Shown here: one piece after another, positions 1 through 6,900 of the stretch
How positions within the stretch are numbered: position 1 is the stretch's first letter
How the letters are laid out: each line of letters starts with the position of its first letter
Assembly: GCA_022599995.1 (NCBI GenBank)
Contig: JAHZLG010000182.1
Span: 1 to 7,476 of the forward strand
Direction: 5' to 3'
DNA length: 7,476 bases
Origin: Alphaproteobacteria bacterium
GTDB lineage: Bacteria > Pseudomonadota > Alphaproteobacteria > CBDBCS01 > JAHZLG01
Position numbers and translations under genes: made by a program
Notes under the pieces: model-generated
The model's database searches: none
Told to the model about the DNA's origin: nothing
The model's input: only the letters and a program-made list of their open reading frames with translations

Positions 1-1192
1 ACGCGGCAAGGTAAAAATGCCACATCCGAAAAAACCTTTCGTCGAACATCGAAATGACCGAATCTTTTTCTTCGATAAACCGATACCGCCATGCTCGCAA
101 GGTTTCGGCGTAGTGGAGACGCCAAACCTCAACGTCACAAAGAAACAGTTGCTCCGCTTCGATGTGTGGAACGACTTCACTGATGCTCGGAATGTAACCC
201 CCGGGGAAAATATACTTGCTGATCCACGGATGCGACCCGCCGCCATCGCGCGGGGAGACAATACTATGCACGACCGCAATGCCATTCGGCTTCAAGAGAC
301 GCTTAAGCGTGCGAAAGTAGGTCGCCATTTGCTTTTTGCCGATATGTTCAAACATGCCAATCGACACAATGCGGTCATAGGTGTCCGTCACATCACGATA
401 GTCAGTGAGGAAAATTGAAACACGGTCGTCCAACCCTGCTTGGGCAATCCGCTCTTGTCCACGCTCGATTTGCTGCGTTGACAGGGTGATGCCGTGCAAT
501 TTCTTCACATGCGGGTATTGCTCAGCAATGTTCATCAGCATACCTCCCCAGCCACACCCTATGTCCAGCAGCGACTCGCACTGGTCGTCGATCACCAGTT
601 TCCGGATAATATGATCCTTCTTTGCCTGCTGGGCATCATCAAGCACATCGCTTGCTGCACGATCCGATGCGACCAAAGACGTGACCGTCCCGTCCCGGAT
701 CGATCCAGACGCCGTGCCACCGGCCATCACCTCACCCCTAGCGAGGGCCTCAGGTGAGAAATAGGCGCAGGAATACTGCATATCCTTGTCAAGGAAAAGA
801 TCGAACAGCGCATTGGACAGACTATAGTGCTGCTCAACATTGCGCCTTGAAGCCGCGCGCAGGTTGATCCCGCGCAGGTTTCGTAACACGACACCTATCT
901 GCCTCGACAAGAATCGTTTTTTGTCTTTCTCGTAATACAGATGGCGATTGGCATGGACGAGTTCAAGAAATTTCTTCACCCCATGAGTCGGAAAAGAAAT
1001 TGTGCCATCCATGTACCCTTCGCCCACTGCCATCTCCGGCGAGGTCAGCAATTTTGCGACCGCCCCCTTGGTATGAAGCCTTATCGTGGCTTCGATGCCA
1101 TTCACTTCCCCTTGGAACGTCTTTTTCTTGCCATTGGGGAGCACAACGTACAAAACGCCACGTTTCACGAAGTCACGAAGAAGTTTTTCCAT
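1..1192 (-). CDS. cfa: Cyclopropane-fatty-acyl-phospholipid synthase (CFA synthase), C-terminus outside the window
   Basis: The encoded enzyme uses S-adenosylmethionine to add a methylene bridge to cis double bonds of membrane phospholipid acyl chains. About 397 codons are visible and the frame stays open to base 1, so the C-terminus lies beyond the edge. Seen in the translation: YMDG near the N-terminal domain, MQYSCAYFS (residues 138-146) with the conserved Cys142, the SAM-binding loop LDIGCGWGG (Asp210), MFEHIG (Glu282), VHSIVS (His309) followed by HPWISKYIFPGG, and LHYAETLRAW (Tyr361). These match the positions known as active-site residues in E. coli Cfa (C139, E239, H266, Y317). The stretch between Cys142 and the SAM loop is roughly 30 residues longer than usual. 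The ATG at 1192 is firm: an in-frame TGA lies eight codons upstream with no other start between. A weak AGGG is the only Shine-Dalgarno candidate. The gene is divergent from cobS across a long spacer. Confidence 0.95.
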   Translation of the reverse strand, partial: MEKLLRDFVKRGVLYVVLPNGKKKTFQGEVNGIEATIRLHTKGAVAKLLTSPEMAVGEGYMDGTISFPTHGVKKFLELVHANRHLYYEKDKKRFLSRQIGVVLRNLRGINLRAASRRNVEQHYSLSNALFDLFLDKDMQYSCAYFSPEALARGEVMAGGTASGSIRDGTVTSLVASDRAASDVLDDAQQAKKDHIIRKLVIDDQCESLLDIGCGWGGMLMNIAEQYPHVKKLHGITLSTQQIERGQERIAQAGLDDRVSIFLTDYRDVTDTYDRIVSIGMFEHIGKKQMATYFRTLKRLLKPNGIAVVHSIVSPRDGGGSHPWISKYIFPGGYIPSISEVVPHIEAEQLFLCDVEVWRLHYAETLRAWRYRFIEEKDSVISMFDERFFRMWHFYLAA

Positions 1193-1295
1193 GATTACAG
1201 TGCACCCTGAATTTCACAATAACTCCCCTCATTGCCTGCGGTGTTCACGATGCCACCGCTATCATTCATCACTATCCCGAACCGTCGTGGGCAAA

Positions 1296-1321
1296 TTCGT
1301 CAACCTTGTTCGTCAACCTTG
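1296..1321. repeat. Perfect 13-bp tandem duplication
   Basis: The unit TTCGTCAACCTTG occurs twice with no gap (1296-1308 and 1309-1321). It lies upstream of cfa in the non-coding spacer. No function can be inferred; it may be simple slippage or a paired protein-binding site. Confidence 0.85.
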
Positions 1322-1601
1322 CCGCGCTTTAAAGCGGGGGTTACGCTTGTTCACAACGTAGACACGACGGCCCCGTCTGACGATTTGACAGTTCTTGTCA
1401 CGTTTTTTCAACGTCTTGAGTGAAGAAGCACAACGCATAATTTCGATGTCTTTGCACGGTTGGTGGAGAGAGAGAATGCCTGCCTGCAAGAAGCAGAGAG
1501 AAAAGCAACGGCACGTACGACAGCGTAACGCCCCATGTCGCGCTGACGTGAAACGCTATGCAACGGCGATGCCTTGAACTTCATAAGACCGAAGGCACTT
1601 T

Positions 1602-1627
1602 GGCGTTTTCGCTTGCGAAACACCGCC
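1602..1627. other. Imperfect hairpin in the cfa-cobS spacer
   Basis: TTTCGC (1607-1612) pairs with GCGAAA (1615-1620) across a 2-base loop, and GGCG (1602-1605) can pair with CGCC (1624-1627) around a small internal loop. No T-run follows on either strand, so it is not a classic intrinsic terminator. It could be a small intergenic palindromic element or a transcript structure. Confidence 0.45.
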
Positions 1628-1636
1628 CAACACCCT

Positions 1637-1663
1637 CGCTTCAAGCATTGGCCGCTTCAAGCA
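1637..1663. repeat. Spaced 11-bp direct repeat
   Basis: CGCTTCAAGCA occurs at 1637-1647 and again at 1653-1663, a 16-bp period. The copies are identical. They lie in the cfa-cobS spacer, upstream of the 33-bp minisatellite. A paired regulator site is possible but nothing identifies the protein. Confidence 0.7.
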
Positions 1664-1720
1664 ACGGTCGCGAAATAACCGCATTGTCTGCATACAGAGA
1701 CCACGTTATCTGCGGAACAA

Positions 1721-1841
1721 TAACCATGCCTCCGCCACAAGGCTGGAGAACGGTAACCATGCCTCCGCCACAAGGCTGGAGAACGGTAACCACGCCTCCG
1801 CCACAAGGCTGGAGAACAGTAACCACGCCTCCGTCACGAGG
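1721..1841. repeat. 33-bp minisatellite, three full units plus a degenerate fourth
   Basis: Units start at 1721, 1754 and 1787, and a diverged partial fourth at 1820. The first two are identical; the third differs at two bases. Each full unit contains CTCCGCC, a loop ACAA, then GGC-T-GGAG, which folds into a 7-bp stem with one bulged T and a 4-base loop. Unit junctions carry the palindrome GGTAACC, lost at the last junction. The 33-bp length keeps frames open through the array on both strands (a plus frame repeats TMPPPQGWRTV), but the surrounding frames do not look coding. The array lies about 145 bases upstream of the cobS ATG. Confidence 0.93.
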
Positions 1842-1985
1842 AAAGGTCGCCCCTTTGTCGAGAGTGTTGTATAGTGATTGCTTTCATGGGTGTCAAGTTG
1901 TAGGTTGTCGCATCACAGGACACCCTTGCAGAAACGCATTTCTTTGGCCTCTCTTTGGCCTCTCCTTTTTTGTTCGTCACGCTCC

Positions 1986-3014
1986 ATGTCTACGCCCTCC
2001 CCATCTGTCGCGCCGCTCACGACCTCCCCAGATGCTAAGACAAAAACGGCGGATGTGTTTGGCTTTGCCCCGACCCCCGGTGCCGACTTAGAGACCGTCC
2101 CAAGCTACACGACGCCGGCAGCGGAATATGTTCCCGCTATCGACCCGCACTTCCTGTTTGACCCGCAAACGACCATGGCATTGTTGGCGGGGTTCAAATT
2201 CAATCGCCGCGTCATGGTGCAGGGATTTCATGGGACCGGGAAGTCATCGCATGTTGAACAGGTGGCTGCCCGGCTGAATTGGCCTTGCGTGCGGATTAAC
2301 CTCGATTCTCATATCAGCCGGATGGATTTGCTTGGCAAAGACGTTATCCGTCTCGATCAGGGAAAACAGGTCAGTGATTTTCACGACGGCATTCTTACAT
2401 GGGCGTTGCAACGCAATGTCGCCGTCTGTTTCGACGAGTACGACGCCGGACGCCCCGACGTCATGTTTGTCATTCAGCGCATCCTGGAATCCGAGGGGAA
2501 ATTGACCCTTCTCGATCAATCCAAGGTGCTCACCCCTCACAACAGTTTTCGTCTGTTTGCGACCACAAACACGGTGGGACTTGGCGATGACACAGGGTTG
2601 TATCACGGCACGCAGCCTCTCAACCAAGGGCAGCTCGATCGCTGGCACATTGTGACGGCGTTGAACTATCTCTCACACGATCAGGAAGTGGCGGTTATCC
2701 GACAACGGCTGGCGGGCATGATGGCGTCGCAGCTGTTTGACCGTACCCTTGATGACGAGGCCCTGATCGAGCGCATGGTGGACGTGGCTGCGCAAACCCG
2801 CGTCGGGTTCAAGGCGGGCGACGTTTCGACCGTTATGAGCCCCCGAACGGTAATCAGTTGGGTAGAAAACACCCTGATATTTGGTGATCCGGCTTTCGCC
2901 TTTCGCCTATCCTTCTTGAATCGGTGCGACAGCGGTGAGCGGGATATCTTTGCCACCTACTACGAAAAAGACTTTGGCGAGTCGCCGATCGACGACTCCG
3001 CTAGCACGGAGTAA
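1986..3014 (+). CDS. cobS: Cobaltochelatase subunit CobS (AAA+ ATPase)
   Basis: CobS is the AAA+ ATPase subunit of the aerobic CobN-CobS-CobT cobaltochelatase, which inserts cobalt into hydrogenobyrinate a,c-diamide during cobalamin synthesis in the cytoplasm. The 342-residue product fits the usual size. Seen: YVPAIDPHFLFD (residues 48-59), Walker A GFHGTGKSS (80-88), the family-typical LNWPCVRINLDSHISRMDL after it, Walker B CFDEYDAGRPD (148-158, Asp150/Glu151), sensor-1 FATTNTVGLGD (191-201), QGQLDRW (215-220) and SPRTVISW (285-292). ATG 1986 gives an N-terminus MSTPSPS followed by VFGF, as in CobS relatives. An in-frame TTG at 1878 would add an unneeded hydrophobic stretch. No clear Shine-Dalgarno precedes 1986. 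cobT, commonly next to cobS in this class, is absent here; the next gene is convergent nadK. Confidence 0.95.
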   Translation: MSTPSPSVAPLTTSPDAKTKTADVFGFAPTPGADLETVPSYTTPAAEYVPAIDPHFLFDPQTTMALLAGFKFNRRVMVQGFHGTGKSSHVEQVAARLNWPCVRINLDSHISRMDLLGKDVIRLDQGKQVSDFHDGILTWALQRNVAVCFDEYDAGRPDVMFVIQRILESEGKLTLLDQSKVLTPHNSFRLFATTNTVGLGDDTGLYHGTQPLNQGQLDRWHIVTALNYLSHDQEVAVIRQRLAGMMASQLFDRTLDDEALIERMVDVAAQTRVGFKAGDVSTVMSPRTVISWVENTLIFGDPAFAFRLSFLNRCDSGERDIFATYYEKDFGESPIDDSASTE

Positions 3015-3069
3015 CCCCTTAGCGGCCGGGTGCTCGATAATCGGCGCTTTGGTGTTTGCCCAGCAACAC
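2998..3069. terminator. Possible terminator structures between convergent cobS and nadK
   Basis: Two inverted repeats lie at the convergent junction. CCGCTA (2998-3003) pairs with TAGCGG (3020-3025) across the cobS stop codon. GTGTTTGC (3052-3059) pairs with GCAACAC (3063-3069) over a 3-base loop with one bulged T. Neither is followed by a clear T-run on either strand, so they are weak candidates for transcription stop or 3'-end stabilisation. Confidence 0.3.
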
Positions 3070-3080
3070 GCACCTCCTAT

Positions 3081-3959
3081 TCACAAAGAGTGCGCGAATT
3101 GGGCTTTCAGGACCTTCTCTTCGAGGTCGTGATTGGCATCGAACAGCAGAGTCGCGGCAAGTGGGCTTTCCCGCACAAAAACTGAGGCGATATTGTCTAG
3201 CTCTTGGTTGTCGGCGACGGCGTAGACTGGTCGCTTCTTGCTTTCCAGCACGCGAAACTCGACCTCTGCTGCTGCATCGAGCAGGGCGCCGCGCCATCGC
3301 GGGCGAAACGGGTTAATTGATGTCAATGCCAAAAGCCGCCCATTGAGCGGAATGATGGGGCCGCCAGCCGATTGGTTGTAGGCCGTTGATCCCGCGGGGG
3401 TCGAGACCAGGAGCCCATCAGCATAAAGCCGCTTGATCCGCGCAATGCCATCCACGTGTACCGAGAAGCAGGCGGCTTGTGCCGTGCGCCGATGCACCGA
3501 AATTTCGTTATACGCCAGATAACTCCCCGGCCGTCTGCCCGTTGCCGGGGGCGTTTCACGTGAAACGCTGGTTTGCGTCTCTTGTTGTCCGGTGCGTTGA
3601 GGGCTGCGGGAGGCGGGACGGCCCCCAGCGGAGACGCAGCAAACAACATCCATCTCCAAGGGATGAATGGCATAACGTCGTGCCGACCGAATGCGTTCTA
3701 TGAGCCGGTCATCATCGAATTTGTTCATCAAGAACCCGACATGCCCAAGATTCATCCCGAAAATAGCTGGAACGGGCAGGCCATCGCGTTGCCGGTCACC
3801 AATCTTTTGCAGCAGTTTCAGCATTGTCCCATCGCCGCCTAGGGGGATAACCACCTCGGCGTGCTCGAGCTCCTCATGGACATATTTCGCGCGCATCGCT
3901 TGAATGGTTCGCCGCACCCGTGGCCGCATGATGGGATCGCTGTAGAAACAAAGCCTCAT
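3081..3959 (-). CDS. nadK: NAD kinase with a lineage-specific insertion
   Basis: The enzyme phosphorylates NAD to NADP in the cytosol using ATP or polyphosphate. Seen in the 292-residue product: LGGDGTML (residues 40-47, catalytic Asp43), MNLGHVGFLMN (69-79), AYNEISVHR (149-157), DGLLVSTPAGSTAYNQSAGGPI (181-202), INPFRPRWRGALL (215-227) and LLFDANHDLEEKVLKAQF near the end; all fit the alphaproteobacterial NadK type. Those relatives are typically about 255 residues. The excess is a Ser/Arg/Thr/Gln-rich stretch at about 107-145 between the strand after RYAIHPLEMDV and AYNE. A parS-like palindrome lies in this segment, encoding SVSRETP (131-137). The ATG overlaps the upstream lipoprotein stop as ATGA, implying translational coupling; a GGAGGAGGGG stretch sits about 16 bases or more upstream. 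The gene converges on cobS. Confidence 0.95.
   Translation of the reverse strand: MRLCFYSDPIMRPRVRRTIQAMRAKYVHEELEHAEVVIPLGGDGTMLKLLQKIGDRQRDGLPVPAIFGMNLGHVGFLMNKFDDDRLIERIRSARRYAIHPLEMDVVCCVSAGGRPASRSPQRTGQQETQTSVSRETPPATGRRPGSYLAYNEISVHRRTAQAACFSVHVDGIARIKRLYADGLLVSTPAGSTAYNQSAGGPIIPLNGRLLALTSINPFRPRWRGALLDAAAEVEFRVLESKKRPVYAVADNQELDNIASVFVRESPLAATLLFDANHDLEEKVLKAQFAHSL
3551..3568. promoter_or_regulatory. parS: Putative parS centromere site (ParB binding) inside nadK
   Basis: GCGTTTCACGTGAAACGC is a perfect 18-bp palindrome. Its inner 14 bases, GTTTCACGTGAAAC, equal the core of the chromosomal parS consensus TGTTTCACGTGAAACA; only the outermost consensus bases differ (C and G in place of T and A). 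ParB loads at such sites and ParA/SMC then act on the origin region. The site lies inside the nadK frame, in the extra segment that most NadK proteins lack, so the protein sequence there may be set by the DNA site. No parA or parB gene is in the window, so function rests on the match alone. Confidence 0.8.
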
Positions 3960-6900
3960 AACAAGAAGCCGTCATCCCCTCCTCCGTAGGACGGTGGCAG
4001 CACGTCATCAATGGGGGGGGGCATCTCTCCAAGCCCCTCGACCCCTCCTCCCCCCTCTGCCGGGCCAGAGGCGGGGGGCTCCCACGACTGTTCAGGTGGG
4101 ACAAAGGAGGCTGGCAAAAAGGCGTCGCCAAACAGGATCACGCTGTCCCCCGACCCGCTGCCAATCACGACATCGCTATAGCCATCGTTGTTAATGTCGC
4201 CGCCCGCGACCGACTTGCCGAGCCCCCGCCCCGACTGATCGCCCACAATGCTAAAACCATTGGCGATGGGCAATTCGTCGGCATGGATCATGCGTCGCAT
4301 GAACCCATCACCGCTATCGTCGTTCGCCTCAAGGGTGCCATACTCCTTGCTGGCTTGCCCCCAAATGATGTACGCAGCCCCTGCACCGTTGGCATCGAGG
4401 TTTGCGCCTCCGGTGTCGCCGGGGGCACCGATGATAATGTCATCGTAGCCATCATTGTTCAGGTCGCCTGCTGCCGCGGTGGACTCACCGAGTTTCGTCG
4501 TATTGCCAACGCCCTCAATCACAAACCCGTCGCTTGGTGCCAAGGAAGACGTGTCAATCGTGGCGAGGGGGTCAGCCGAATTGCTGCTCGCCGTGATCGC
4601 ACGCCCCCAGATCACGTAGGCAACCCCCGATCCGTTGGTGAAACCGCTCTTTGCCTGCGTCCCCCCATCATCGTTGCCCTGACTGCCCGCCAGGATGTCG
4701 GCAAAGCCATCGCCGTTCAAATCGCCGACGGCGCTAACCGAGATGCCAAACTTATCGAATTTGTCATCGCCCTTGATCGACAACCCGTCATTTACACGCA
4801 AGTCGTCAACATCAAGGGTGCGTTGCATAATGCCGTTACGGTCGTTCACCTCCCCATAGGCGATGTCTTCGTCGCGCCCCCACAACAACAAGACCTCCCC
4901 CGCCCAGGTGTGGGCATCGCTGTCGCAGTACACACCAATAACGAGGTCTTCGAGTCCATCGCCATTAAAATCAGCCGTCGCATCGAGCGAGAAGCCAAGG
5001 TAGTCCGACGAGCCGTTGCTCTCGATATGAAAACCTTCCTCTTTGGTCAAATCTGATACGTCCAGAGTCCGTGATGCCCCCGTCCCTGTCCCCACGAGCG
5101 TGCCATAGTCGGTCGAGTTCTTTCCCCAGATAACATAGGCCTTGCCGGCGCTTCCAAGGCCGTTGCTGCTGTTGGCAAAGCGTTCGCCGACGACAATGTC
5201 GTCGTAACCATCGTTATTGATATCGCCCGCAATGTTCACCGCCCAGCCGAAGTGATCACCGCCATCGTCTCCCATGAGCATCACCCCTTCATTTGCTGAA
5301 AGCGATTGGACATTTATATCGCCGCGCGTCCCTTCTTTGCCCCAAATGAGGTGTGCTGTCCCGCTGTTGTCTTTCGTCCCGATGATGATGTCGCCGATGC
5401 CGTCGCCGTTCACATCGCCGCCCAAATTGACGCCCCGTCCGAACGATCCCGAACCGGACAAGACGAAGCCATCGGTCTCCGCCATGTTATCCAAATCGGT
5501 TGTCCTAATGTCTTGCGACGGGGTGCCAAAATCTTTGCCAGCTTTGCCATAAAGCAGGTAAGCCTTGTTTTGCCCTTCAGCACCGAGGAGGATGTCGGCA
5601 TAGCCATCATTGTTGATGTCGCCAATATCCGAGACGATGCCTAGCGAGGATGCGGTGCTTTCGAGCATTGCCCCCTGGCCGTCGGTAACTGCGGATAACT
5701 GAACCGTTTCTGAATGAATCAAGAAAAGCGTCACGACCACCGGGGTGGTTTTGTCACCATCGGCATCACTGGCGATCACCTCAACCGTATTGCTCCCCAA
5801 AGCAAGCAACGACTCGTTGACAACAAGGTGCGTGCCCGTCGTGTTCAGGGAAAAAACAGCCCCTGATGCGCCGCCACTGTCATTCGACAACGCATAGGTC
5901 AACGCCCCATCCCCCCCCGAAAACAACCCCGACAGGGCAATATCGACTGGGGTGTCAGCCTGTGTCTGCGAAAAACTGGTTGTGGCATTACTCACAGCCA
6001 CCGGCAACAGATCGGTCAAGGAGACCGTCACCACAACACTTGCCGGATCGTTATCGGCATCGGTGACGACTACCGTTACTGTGTTGTTGCCCTCAGCAAG
6101 CAACGACTTAGTGACAACAATGTCTGTTCCCGCCGTGTTTAAGGAAAAAATTGCCCCTGATGCGCCGCCACTGTCATTTGACAATGCATAGGTCAACGCG
6201 CCATCCCCTCCCGAAAACAACCCTGATAGGGCAATATCGACTGGGGTCTCGGCCCGTGTCTGCGAGAAACTGGTTGTGGCATTGCTCTCGGCTACCGGCA
6301 ACAGATCGGTCAAGGAGACCGTCACCACAACACTTGCCGGATCGTTATCGGCATCGGTGACGACTACCGTTACTGTGTTGGCGCCCTCAGCAAGCAACGA
6401 CTTATTGACAACAATGTCTGTTCCCGCCGTGTTCAGGGAAAAAATTGGCCCCGATGCGCCGCCACTGTCATTCGACAACGCATAGGTCAACGCCCCATTG
6501 CCGCCCAAAAACAACGATGATAGGGCAATATCGACTGAGGTCTCGGCCCGTGTCTGCGAAAAACTGGTTGTGGCATTGCTCGCGACCGACGGCACCGATT
6601 GGTCGTAGATATTCAGGGTGATCGCAACCTGCTCCTTGTCGCCATCACTGTCGGTTGCCGTCAGGGCAAAACTATGTTCCCCGACCCCAAAGTCGTTAGA
6701 ATCCACCTTTAAGGTAAGGGCCGAGGTATCTAACGTAATGTTTTGTGAAGGAGACACACTGTACACAAGTGCCCCATTCCCACCTTCGAAAAAACCACCA
6801 AAGCTTTGGGAATGGGTCTCACCTGTGCTCGAAAGACTCCACACGAGTGCTTCGGATTGCGATGTCGTTACCTGCTCGTCATTATCATAGACGTACGTGA

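Larger units (their letters stand above)
1193..1985. other. Divergent intergenic region (about 790 bp) between cfa and cobS
   Basis: I see no convincing gene here. The open frames at 1408-1644 (minus) and 1558-2091 (plus) have biased, non-protein-like composition, and the second runs into the cobS start in another frame. The region must hold the promoters for both cfa and cobS, but no strong pair of hexamers stands out. Weak candidates are TTGAAA/TCAAAT with 17-bp spacing on the minus strand, about 190 bases upstream of cfa, and a TATAGT at 1870-1875 on the plus strand with no good -35. The spacer contains several short direct repeats and hairpins, listed separately. A palindrome CGCTTTAAAGCG sits at 1325-1336. 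Confidence 0.7.

Noticed and set aside
1161..1177. GTTTCACG inside cfa as a parS site
   Set aside because: Only one half-site matches and it lies in conserved-length coding sequence.
1546..1556. Second parS candidate, ACGTGAAACGC
   Set aside because: Only the right half matches; the left half has one match in seven, so it is at most a half-site.
1408..1644. 78-codon minus-strand open frame in the spacer
   Set aside because: Arg/Ser/Lys-rich composition with no recognisable motif and no supporting ribosome-binding site.
1721..1841. CRISPR array
   Set aside because: Units are directly adjacent with no unique spacers, and no cas genes are present.
1878..1985. Extended cobS start at TTG 1878
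   Set aside because: The extension is hydrophobic and unlike CobS N-termini; ATG 1986 gives the family-like start.
1193..1985. Cobalamin riboswitch upstream of cobS
   Set aside because: I found no B12-box-like GCCACTG with the expected surrounding elements in this spacer. The GCCACTG matches inside the lipoprotein gene are part of coding repeats.
1558..2091. 177-codon plus-strand open frame through the 33-bp repeats (TMPPPQGWRTV units)
   Set aside because: It stays open because the unit is a multiple of three, has no family resemblance, and overlaps the true cobS start in another frame.
4283..5056. 257-codon plus-strand open frame
   Set aside because: It is the antisense shadow of the FG-GAP coding repeats, which clearly encode protein on the minus strand.
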